A stretch of DNA of 64,000 bases from Ischnura elegans (lineage: Eukaryota > Arthropoda > Insecta > Odonata > Coenagrionidae), in assembly GCF_921293095.1 (NCBI RefSeq), contig NC_060258.1:3038001-3102000 (forward strand). Reading direction: 5' to 3'. The notes beneath the pieces are model-generated. The model made no database searches. It was not told the DNA's origin and was given only the letters and a program-made list of their open reading frames with translations. The translations under genes and the position numbers were made by a program. Positions 1-11,300 of this stretch are shown here, in pieces. The stretch's first letter is position 1; every line of letters begins with the position of its first letter.

Positions 1-1165
1 TATGTCAATTTTAACCTGACCAATTTCTTTCAAACTTTGTAGTTACATACACCTATTTATTGTTTTACAGAAAACATGAACGTTTAATAAATGATTCAAT
101 ATATTTAACAGCGAAAAAATAAAAATGGCGGGCACTACTCACTTTTTTCAGGGACTGGCTTTTTATTGTATTACTCTCGAAATATAGATGTCATAGGGCA
201 CACTTTTGTTAGATATGGCAGTAAATGAATGTGACCATATATTATCGTCATCTTTAAACCCCCCGAAACCCCCTAAAAAATTAAAATTTGCATATAAGTA
301 GCCTTTTCGGGTACTTTTCGTCACAATTCCGCCGCTTTTCCAAGCCTTACCTCTCATCGCTACGGAATTGATGTGGACGATTGATGACCGCTGGCAGTAA
401 AAACCTATAATCCCCCGGTAAACCCTCATACACCCCCCCAAAAAATAAAATTTTGCATATAAGTCTACTTTTTGGATACTTTTCGTGACTATTCCACCGC
501 CCCAACGACTCATCCCCACGGAATTTATGTAAATGGATGGTGACCGCCAGGAGTACACAAATTTAAACCCTTGCTATCTCCCTGAGATCCCTCCCAAACG
601 TAAAATGTGTCATTTAGTCTCCTATTTGGGTACTTCTCGCAAACATTACGCCACACTACCCGTCCCCTCTGAGCTCAAGATCCGGAATATTTGGTGAGGG
701 CGAGCAGCCGTAAACCATACGGGAAAATACACCAGAAACCCCCGATCACCTCCTGGAACATCGCTGAAAAAAAAATTAATGAATGTTAAAGTCGCCTTTC
801 CGAGTAGTTTTCGTCACAATTTAACCGGTGCCCAAACAACTTATTAAAACCCCCGATAACCCCGTGAAACCTCCCAAAAAATTCTAATAAATCGCCTCTC
901 CAGGTAAAAGAATCGTCAAACAACTGCTCCGGACCCCTAGGACTTATCGGCACGGAATTTATGAGAACGATTTGTGACCACTGGTTTAACACAAGTATAC
1001 CCCCGGTATTCCGTTGGAACCCCCCGCAAAAAAATTAAAAACTTGCCTTCAAGTCTTCTTTTATGCGTATTTGTTGCCACTATTACTCCGCATTGCACTA
1101 CCCCTTTAAAATCATCGCTACGTGATCACTGTGGACGATTGGTGACCGCATGCATAACATATTAA
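1..1165. repeat. Degenerate tandem repeat, unit about 160 bp
   Basis: About six or seven diverged copies of one unit follow each other. Each has a run of C's with CCCCGA, an A-rich stretch (AAAAAATTAAAA), a GTCACAATTCCGCC-like segment, a CACGGAATTTATG-like segment and TGGTGACCGC. The GTCAC-like marker recurs near 320, 485, 638, 813, 912 and 1,071, so spacing is usually 150-175 bp with one short unit. No coding sense is evident; short ORFs here follow the repeat. It may be satellite-like or the interior of a transposon. Confidence 0.65.
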
Positions 1166-1199
1166 AACCCCCGAATCCCCCTGGGCACCCTTCCAGGTG

Positions 1200-1770
1200 G
1201 GGAAGAGCATTAATGAGGACTAAGCGGAGCAGCCGCGGGGGGGCTCCTCAACCTCAAGGCGGCGAAGCCGCCCCAAAACGAGGAACGGCGAAGCCGTTCC
1301 GAGGAGTAGCTGGCTTCGGCGAGGGGGAGCTTCAGTAACCCTCGGGCGGCGAAGCCGCCCCGATGTTCAAGCGGCGCAGCCGCTGTGGACTCCCCCCATC
1401 TCTGGGCGGCGAAGCCGCCCCTCAAACGGATAACGGTGAAACTGTTCCGAAATGCCCTCGCCCTCTGGGCGGCAATGGCAACCCCAGACGAGGAACGGCG
1501 AAGCCGTTCCGAGTATTAAGCAGGGTAGCCCCGGGGGGGCACACTCAATCCCTGGGCGGCGAAGCCGCCCTTCAGTGAGGAACGGCGAAGCTGTTCCCAG
1601 GAATGAGTGGGGTGCCTCCCTACCCCCTGGCCGGCTAAGCCGGCTAGCTGAGATGAGATTATTTGAACTTCAAAAGTCTTCGAACGACCAAAAATAAAGA
1701 CGGCGAAGCCGGAACCGGGGTTTTTAAGGGGCGGAGCCCCTTAACGAGCGCGCGCAGCGCAGCGAGTCCC
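1200..1770. repeat. GC-rich cluster of short perfect hairpins with GNA triloops
   Basis: At least ten short palindromes sit in about 500 bp. GGGCGGCGAAGCCGCCC is at 1344-1360, 1404-1420 and 1554-1570, with a shorter version at 1258-1272. GGAACGGCGAAGCCGTTCC is at 1282-1300 and 1492-1510, with one mismatch at 1579-1597. GCGGCGCAGCCGC is at 1371-1383, a GCCGGC stem with TAA loop near 1630, and GGGGCGGAGCCCC at 1728-1740. Loops are mostly GAA, GCA or GGA. The composition is unlike the AT-rich surroundings. The cluster ends sharply at about 1,770, where homology with gene B's intron begins. Confidence 0.8.
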
Positions 1771-2232
1771 AGGGAGTATAATTTTGGATACCCTTGTCAA
1801 ATCTCTGTTCAAGCCATTAGTGGTGGCTATTACAAAGCTGTGTCTCATGATTTCCCTCTATTCGTTCAAACCATCATCCTCCATTATTTCAACAGAGGAA
1901 CCAGTATAAACTATTGTGGATCCTTTTTGTAAGCCTAGGTGAAGAAATGATGAAGACAATTCAATGTACGGTGGAACCTCGATGTATCGTTCCCACTGTG
2001 GTGCCCTTACTGTAAGTGGCCAATACTCTCATTCTAACCATTTGATGTTGGTGGCGTAGTTCTCCCCACCCTAGTTGAGCATTTATATGCTGGAGTTTGA
2101 TCTGTGAGTCGCAAGAATCTCATGTGTATTTTGGCCAGCTGGAGTGGTCTCAATTAAAAGAGGAGTTTTAATTATCGAATGAGGTAATTGTTGTGTTGCT
2201 TTTATTGAGTGACGCTCATTATTCTCTTCTAG
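1771..2232 (+). other. Intron of gene A, homologous in reverse to gene B introns
   Basis: From GGGAGTATAATTTTGG onward this stretch matches the reverse complement of about 53,870-53,400, and the second tandem copy at about 52,960-52,500, with few changes. It marks the surviving left edge of the inverted gene duplication. It ends in the splice acceptor TTCTCTTCTAG before the exon at 2,233. Confidence 0.8.
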
Positions 2233-2352
2233 TTTTGTGTGAAAGATGAGAGTGAAGACCCTCTCAGTGAAGGGAACTCTCCTGTTATCGACACCTCACA
2301 GCCAGCTGGAATTTCAAGTGATGCCTCAGACGCATTGGCCACTGATAACCTG
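2233..2352 (+). CDS. Gene A exon encoding acidic linker (matches gene B exon 5)
   Basis: Forty codons in phase 0, FCVKDESEDPLSEGN... to ...ATDNL, preceded by TTCTCTTCTAG and followed by GTGAGT. Gene B exon 5 (52489-52376) reads FHIKDENEDHLSEEN... to ...ANDDL, two residues shorter. No ATG-led upstream coding exon is visible to the left. Confidence 0.8.
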
Positions 2353-5300
2353 GTGAGTATACTCTTGCCTTGTGTTCTTCTCTTTTTCTATGGCACAATG
2401 CCATTCCTTAATGGATTATTTATTTACACCTCTCAGCAGAAACATACTGCATTTTGCCTCGCATCCCTTATTGGCCGTCCCTTAGAGGGCTGAAACCGTG
2501 CGGCATGACCTGATATCATGCCTCACTCAAGTTGTTTCTTTGATTTATATTTTCTCTGACTCAATTTTCTGCTGCTGTTGTTCATAGTCTTGAAATCTTT
2601 CCACCATTCATGTAATATTGACAATTTGCTTATTCGCAGATTTTTATCAATATTTTTAGAAAGCAGTGCTCTTAGCTTAGCTTCTTTTTTAGAAATTAAT
2701 TGTAATGATGCGGGAAGTCAATAATTTTAAGAGCTATTTATTCTTAAAATGTTCCCGTTCCTTCTTCCTACTAAGGATTTCATTAGATAATATGGGAAGG
2801 AATAAGGACTTTATTCGTGGAATCACAATGGTTTATTAAGTCAATCTGTTTTCTACAAAGAGACCAGAATCATTCATCAGGAATAATTTACTTTCTACAG
2901 AGACCATGTAATTCAAGCTTTGTTAATGATCACTTTTTATTTGTATACAAATTGATTAAAATGGGTATCCATCGTTGTCCCTCTTTCCAATAGAGTAATC
3001 CAGTAACGTACAAGTGCTCTTCTTTTAAAGAAGATCAGATTAGTGATGATGAGGAAGGACATGTACTCAATGATTGCTCTGATGGTGTCTCAAGCAAACT
3101 GGTACATCAAGACTCTTCTGATCAGGTAATACTGTTAGTGAACTTTATTTTGTACTGTTTCACCATCATAATTTAACAAAACTAAAATTGGTTTCATACA
3201 GCCCACAATTATGGTCTAACATCTGCTTATCTTTTCATGCATATGGTCTTCTTTTACACGACACAATGTCATTCCTTTATGCATCATTTATTTACACCTC
3301 TCAGCAGAAACATACTGCATTTTGCCTCGCCTGTTCAATCATGAACAACTACGGAAGAGCTTTCATGTTTGAATAATTAAAGTTAAATGTAATGAACAGA
3401 TTTGGTGTATTTTACCAAATTGACCGCTCAACTTTGCTCACTGAGCAAGTAATCTCTCTGTCATCTCGGCACTAAGCAGTCATTTGTTATGTGATCATAC
3501 AAACACAGTTTCACTTCCGTTTACCATGGAGTGGAAGGGGGATGTTAGGAATTGAGAGTTAAACTGAGTAATATTGACTTGGGTACAGTGAAACAGATTG
3601 ACCGTGACATCATGATGTAGCTGCTAGCTAGATTCAACTAAATAGCTCGCATTCCTTATGAGACATTGATGATCACAGGGATCAAATTGTTTCAGATTTG
3701 GATTTTGTGATGAAAGTGAAGAGGAATTTACTGTGGGGATGATGGATATTTTAGACCTTCTTTACCATTTTTGAATTGAGTGTTGGGCGTAGGCAATGCT
3801 AGTCGACTGCCAAAAGATATCAATTGTTTGTGATGTTAACACTTTCAATGCTGACCATGTAAAACTCAAAATCACCCTGTGCAGCTTCCGTTTTTTTTCC
3901 TTCCCGTCAACTGCACAATGGGATAGACACACGATGCAGGTTGCACAAAGTCTGCTTTTTCCCCACGCCACCATTTTCTTTCAATTGTTTTGTGTGTGAT
4001 GTGTCCAAAGAAGTATGAGGAAAATGAATTTTTCATGTTCTACTGGTACTGCAATTGGTACTTTGCCACTGCCATTGGAAATTTTTGGTTTGGATGGTCA
4101 TACACTCATGCCTCGTATAGTGCGATTTCGATGTTGCGCAAATTCGTTCGTCGGGGAAACATGGTAATGCAGTGTAGCCTAATCATAAAACGTAATCGCT
4201 CTCATGACAACACATGAACTTGCGCTCAGTACACACAAATGTGCTATCATTTTACGCATTTTATTGCTTTCGTCAAATCTTCTTTGTTTACATATTAATC
4301 GAAATCCATTGCTGTGCAATGGCCAAAAGCATTACTTGACATTGGGTCTAGATAGTCGCCCTACCGAAGTAATTTATCTCGTCTCCTTAACAGAATGACA
4401 ATAGTTAATTAGGATCATTAATTATGTGTGGAGATAGTGGAAATGAGTTTTTTTAAGCAATATGGTATGAGACGTAATTTTTGCCATCATAGGTTTTCAG
4501 GCGATTGACTTCCAGGTAGAGGGTCTATGCTAAAGCCTTTGAGGTCATCAGTATTCACACGGGAGAAATGGAGTGGTGGCATACGAACACATAACGGGTC
4601 TGCTTTAGAGTCTCACACACTATGGCTTCATTCCCTTCCTGCAGTCGTATGCCCTCTTTGTCACAGGAATACAGTGCTGCAGTAGGTGATTTTGATAGAG
4701 CCGTACAGAGGGAAAACCAAGAGAACAATGGTAAAAAATAGGAATGCAGGTAGAAAAATCAAGAATTTATCAAGAAAAACCATTAGCCTAAAAGAGAAAT
4801 TAAAACAGGTCAATTGCTTTGAAAATGGAGATCATCAAAGCAATATTGCGTGGAAGTTTAAACTCACGATTATCTCTTACTGTTCTGTAGCTGTAAATTT
4901 TGAAGCCACCATTTATAAATATGTTCCATACTTAGAATCTGATGCATTGTTTCCTTACCTCTGTATTTGAATTCTCAGCTGTGAGTAGATCATGCTTTTT
5001 TGTAGAATGATCCCTGTGCCTTTACTATTCCAAGGTCTATTTCTTTCTTGCTTCATCCATCACTGGTTGCTAGACTTTCTGTGGCTTATCAATGAACTGG
5101 TTACTCTGCTTTGTGTAGCTTAGCATATAAGTTTGTTTGTAAGGTTATGAAACATGAAAATTGCATAGTATTGAAGCCATGGTAAGTAGTGTATTTATAA
5201 TTTAAAGTGGTGAAGTTATCATTTGTTTTTTATATTTTATCATAGATATTTTCCTTTTCCACCTGAAACAACTTCACGTGTTTGAAAGCACTGTCTTATA

Positions 5301-8300
5301 CCTTTTGAGAAAATAAGTTGTAAATGGTTCAGTTATTTCCTGGAATTTAATGATGTTCTACTAAAATTGCATTCCCAATTTATGTAGTCCCTGGATGTAA
5401 AAATTCCTCAAGAAAACACCACTTAAGAGTAGGGATAGGAATTTTTCGGTGGTTTGAGAGGGAGAAAAGCTGTACTTTGAAATTGGAAATTTGGTTCTTT
5501 CAAATAGACATGGTGTTTTCTTGAAAACTGCAAGTTAAAATATATACTTACATTGGTTTTTATTTCAAAACCTAGAAAAGGGTCAGTACCATAGTTTAAC
5601 CAAATATATCTCGGTTATGTGACACTTCCCTTGTAGCTGTGTTATGACTGCAGACAATTACCTCAGTGGTGGAACCGGGAAAGTTGATAAATGGTAAAAG
5701 TGGTAATTTTAACAAAATAATTATAAATATTATGAATTCCTAACATTGATTACCTTGAGGCAGCTTGCAGGGTAGTATGAAGAATATATCCATTTGAAAC
5801 TAACTTTAATTTTATTGGTGTGAGGAATTCTCAAAAGTTTTTTTATCTTTCTGTATCTCAAGCATTAATGATGATGAATGGGGTTTATGTTGCAGCCCAA
5901 TGCCTTAACTGCCTCCCAAGGTGAAAAGGTGGAAGCTCAGGGCACAGGAGCCATGGTGGCAGACCGGGACTGGACGCTGGTCGGGGCAAAGGAGGAACCA
6001 TCTCCTGAGGAGAATGCCCAGGTATGTATGGAATTTAATTAATTGTTGAAGGAGATAGTGGGTAAAAAATGTTAATCATGGAAAATGCCAGAACATTTTG
6101 ATTTTTACACAGCTTTAAAGGTAACCCATTTGATTCAAAGTTACCAATTACTCAAATAAGTACTGTTTCAAAAGCGCACAAATTTCAACGGAGTACAAAA
6201 GAAAATGTGAAGCACCTATTGCAGAAATTTTTTCACCAATGTGAATTATCAACCAAAGCTCACCGTTAGCATCTACTTAAATGGATAATTTCGTTTGAGG
6301 TTAACACCCCTATTAAAATTATTGAAAAAGGTGGCGATGTATGATCACAATGGAGACAACAAAATACATAGCCATGATGAAGCCCAGGTCCCCTGTGTGG
6401 TAGCCTGAAACACTACCACTACCCCACCTGACCTGTCTGCTGAGTAGTGCGATATCATGGAACTATAGGCAGCTTGTGAACCGCATGAAAATTAATTAAT
6501 TGCAGCCTAACTAAGGCCCATACAACAGAACCACTGCAATTTCAGAGATGTGTTTACCATTCCGAAGGCCATAAAAAATACGGCATTGAAAAAGTCGTAG
6601 CAAGGTTCGTGGTCTCCCCTTGTTAGTTCGGCTTACGTACGAGTATTTACAGGCAGTCTTACCTACTTGATTCAAAGTTACTTATAACTGAAAAGAGTAC
6701 ATATTCTTATCTCAAAATAAGTCATTTTTTCCTCTTTATTTTGTGTTTAATTGTTGTAGATTTCTTGCCTCATATCTTTTTTTTATTTATTTTTTATTTA
6801 TAAATCTTGGTACCGATAATGCAAGTATCAATATGATATTTATTTTACAATAAAATATGCTGCAACCAATAAATCATGCCTCATGAAGACTTTTTTTACA
6901 ACATGAAATCCTAGGACTGATAATTCATAGCTCATTAAGAAAATCAGGTCTCACATTTCAATCAAACTCTGTAGTGTTGTAGTTCATAGGGAGCTGTCCA
7001 CAAATATCCTCCCATATTGGGTTATATAACCAATGGTTTTAAAAGTGGAATGCAGTTCAATATTTATATACCTAATATGTTCCCCTAGAAATGGTCTCCT
7101 TTCAAGTAGCAGTGGTAGTGTGGTGGTTATGGTGTTTGGCTACTATCTGGAGGTCCTAGGTTCCACATTAGCATGCAGCACTTTTTTAATAATTTGTTTC
7201 TACTTTTCACTTTACAAAGTTGTACAAAAGCCTGCTCTTCATCATTATTTCCATGATTTTCACTGAAGAATTTAGTTTTCTGTGTGGAAATCTTTTTCTG
7301 CAATAAAGCAGCGTCAGATTTTATCCCATTTTTTCACACAGATGCCTAGTTTGCATTACGTTCATTCGGTTCATTCGTTGCAAAAGAAACCTTAATTATC
7401 ATATGGTATCACATGAACTAAATTACATCCATTGCAGAGTTATCAAATGAAGATAATATTGCAATGCAGGCGGAACATAAATCAAAGACCGTTTACATGT
7501 TGAAAAAAATAGAATAATATTTAATTCCCTGAAGTGTTGAAAATGTTTTTACTTTGTAAGGAAAAATTTGTGAGGAATTCCAAATTTTGTTGTAATGTGG
7601 TTTATAAAAAAGTTAAAATCAATCCTTTCAAAAAAAGACCTGAATCTCTTTTCGTGCATGATTAATATCTTGATGATTACTTCCAGCCTACTTTAAGTGA
7701 GGATGAGGACCCATTTGAGAGTTCAACTACTGCCCATGAGTCTGCATTTGGTGAGTACTCTTACGGGTTGCAAATAACTATACTTGGAGGGATTGATGTT
7801 AATGTGGAGGATGTATATGTTTATGCTTTTATTTAGCCAACTTTTACTGTGACTAGAGCAATTATTTAGAATTTGACAGTAGCCCATGAGTCTGCAATGG
7901 AAGCAGGGGGTGAGTGCTTTCAAGGGCTACAAGTAGCTGTATACAGATAAGGCTTAGGCTACTTTCAGATGGCACAGTGCCATGCTTTCATAAAACCTAA
8001 TGTATGTAGGGATGCCTTCAAACGTGTCAAATCACACTGTGTTTTCCGCTGCGCCCATTACTATCCGGCCAGGCACTGCACCATCAACAGCATCAACTGG
8101 TCGTGAAATTCAGACCGCTTTCAGATGAGAAAACTCTGGATTTCCTTGTGCCATGCGGAGAATGAAGGAATGTGAAAAGTCGTCTCTTCTGAAATCATAT
8201 TATTTTGACTGATTCTGAAGGATGAAGAACCTGAATTAGTCATCCATACATATTTCCTATTGTCTTTATTTTAAGTGGTAATTGGATAGGGGAGAAGTGT

Positions 8301-11300
8301 TATATTTACTTACTTTTTTTGTAATCATCTGTATCGTTTTTAATGGTCTTCCCTAACAAAATATTTTTGTTTCACTGAAACTGTTGGGTATGTAACTGAC
8401 ATTTAGAGTTTTTTAATTTTAAGAATTTTTATTTATGGCTAAGAATTTTATCTTAATTTTCTCTATTTGGCATTTTTGACAGTTAAAGAGTCATATTAAA
8501 TGAATAAAAATAATGCTGCCTTGCTTCAACCAAGCTTTGAGACTAGTTTATTGAAAGAAAAAAATTTACTCATAGTAGCCACGCACCTTTTTTCCAGAAA
8601 TGCCGGTGAAAAAGGGGGATGTGCAAATCCTCAGAATTATAAACCCAAAAAGCCAGAATGGAGCATTTTGTTTGAGAATTGAGTATGAGAAGTAAATTTC
8701 AGGGTTCATTCAAACATGGAACTTGGTCAAATGAGGGCAAAAATTGGCTTTGCTTTTGGACCATTTTGAATTCGTGGGAAAATTAGCAAAAATCTTTTAA
8801 ATGAGTGCATTCCTGTTCACCCTTTTGTCCTTGGGATTAGCAATGGTGCTTTGTTAGGTTTTACTGACAACTAGGCATGAAGCTTCCTTGGAGGAGAAAA
8901 TATGGTTGACATAATATTAAATTTATAGGTATGCTCCAGAAATGAAATCAGTATGGCTAAGAAACAGCCGAATTCTTAAAATCAATCAAATAATTCTACG
9001 TTCAATCTGCATAATAACCTGAAAGGCGTGTGGTAGGGGGTTAGGACTTCTGCTGTTCTTACATAAAAAGGAGATGCCCTATGGGAATTAGGACGAGCGT
9101 TTATTAAAATCCTTTACGGCTCGGGGGAAAAACGAGTTCCCATATCTACCCGTTCCGCAAAATAACTCGTTTAATTTATCGCTTCTATCAGACCTGGAAA
9201 TATAGTGGGGCTCTAGTATTTTGTCCTCCGTGTCGCTTTTAAAGAAATCCAATCTCAACTGTTCAAGAAATCTTAGCCTAGCGTGCAGCCTTCGAGTCTC
9301 CAGTGGATCCCAGTCCAATTCACATAACATCTGGGTAATGCTTTCTGTACAAAGGTAGCTGTTTTTGACGAACCACAAAGCCTTCCTTGGGATTGTTTTC
9401 AGTTCGCCGATTAAGTCTTTCTTCGCCGGATCCCATACGCTCGTTGCATTATCGAGGTGCGGTCGGACGAGTGCAAAATAGCACCTATCTTTTACTTTCT
9501 CATCGGAAAACCTTCCTTTAATACGCTTGACAAATCCTCATTTCTTCAGGGCTATGCCGCAAGTATTTCTTATGTGTGTTCCCCACAATAGGGTCACGGT
9601 TATCATAACTCCCAGGTACTTCACTTCGTATGTTGCCACTATGTTAACACCATCCACTGCATGAACATGGTTATAATTGTACGAATTCAGCAATAAATGT
9701 ACCGTCATGCATTTGTTCACATTAAGTTCGAGTCCCCTCTCTTGGCTCCAGAAATGAACGTTGTTTCAGTCCAATGATAGAATTTCATAGTCTGAGTGAT
9801 CTCTAATTTCGCGATAGATGACAAGGTCGTCAGCAAATAAACGTATTTTACTGCTAATGTGGGAGCATAGTTCATCAATGTATATAATGAACAGCAGGGA
9901 AGAAAAATCTATTGTTCCCTTAGCCAAAATAATTGCTGAAAGAAAAACGCCTGCGTTAGTGCAGAAAAAGAAATAAGTGGTGAATTTGGAGAGAAATTTT
10001 CCCTTGCAAAAGCAAAGCAGGGGATTTGTCTCTCTTTAGTTCAGAGAAGAATAGTACGATAATTTCATACTGACCCAAAATAGTAAATTAGTCCTTATTC
10101 TTTCTAAAATGCATCATGATTATGCCATTGATGCTGAAAGGGATAGCCAAAATAAATCTGATATGGTTACATCCTACAACAACGAAAATTGACGTCGATC
10201 TAGTGGACCAATTCTGTGCAAAAACTACACTGCAGGACGTAATACAAGATGGCAGCCCTCGGTCATTTTTTTTTACTAATTATTGAAAATTTCTGTTTCC
10301 ATTGTCCTTGGCATTTTTAAGGTTCATTAAATATCTTCTCAAGTTATTAGGAGTGGTTTTCTGCAGAAGATAGCTTGGGAAATGATTAAACTGCATATAA
10401 TGAAAAAGAGTGGAAATGCTACTATCCCAACACATATAAGAGCTCAGACTTGCGTGCCATACTTGGAATATCTGCCCCCGGTGCCGCTCCAAACCATTGC
10501 TTATCTCATGACAGTTGGGTATATTTCACTCAAGGGAGTTTCTTTTGGCTGTTGGTTCATTGCTTCTATCTTTAAATTTTTAATTACCTCTATGAAAACT
10601 AATCCAGGAAAAAGACAAAATAATTTTTCTAGATACTCATCTGCAGTACCACAAAATTTATTGTGATTGCCATTGTTAGGAACCTTTTCAATTTAGAAAA
10701 TACTCACCAATCATTAAATATTCGATTGAAAAGAAAATATTTTTTCCTTTTTAAAGGACCAATTCTACAAGGGGTATAATTTTATTTTTTTCCTGCAATT
10801 GGAAATCATATGTGTGATGCGTATGTGTGTGCTTGATTATTTGTATACGTAGCATTTTAACCCATGATTTCGTCTTTTTTGTTCTACTACACCCCTGTTG
10901 CCCTCGTCATTTTTATGCGGTGCTCTTTTCCCCTCCATTCATTTATATCGAGTCTCTAGGTTCAAGTCCAAGTTGGGCAGCTATTGTTCCACCTGACTTG
11001 TGCATTTTTCCATCCATTAAATGGATTTTAAGTAGAAGATGTTGTAGTCTTAAATTTTATGTTTGGCTGTGTTAGTTGCTATTTGAAATTTTCTTCTAGG
11101 GGTCCCGGCTGCCGAAGAAATGCTCGAGCAAACAACATCAACTTCATATCTGCTTGCAGAAGGAAATCTTAGGACTCATTCAATTGATGAATGCATTAGT
11201 ACCACACCTTTGGCGACACAAGTTATTTCCAAGGCTGGATCATCCCATGAAGAGATAGAGAAAAATCTGATAGATGAAGACTTGGAAAAATGTGGTGCTT

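Noticed and set aside
1258-1600. Possible CRISPR array or bacterial intergenic palindromes
   Set aside because: Spacing is irregular, repeats are self-complementary throughout, there are no uniform unique spacers or cas genes, and the flanks are eukaryotic.
1210-1697. Overlapping open frames on both strands in the GC-rich block
   Set aside because: Stops are rare only because of GC-rich palindromes; the translations are low-complexity repeats of the hairpins.
6380-6480. Possible tRNA gene near GTGGTAGCCTGAAACACTAC
   Set aside because: Could not form a cloverleaf or find a matching B box.
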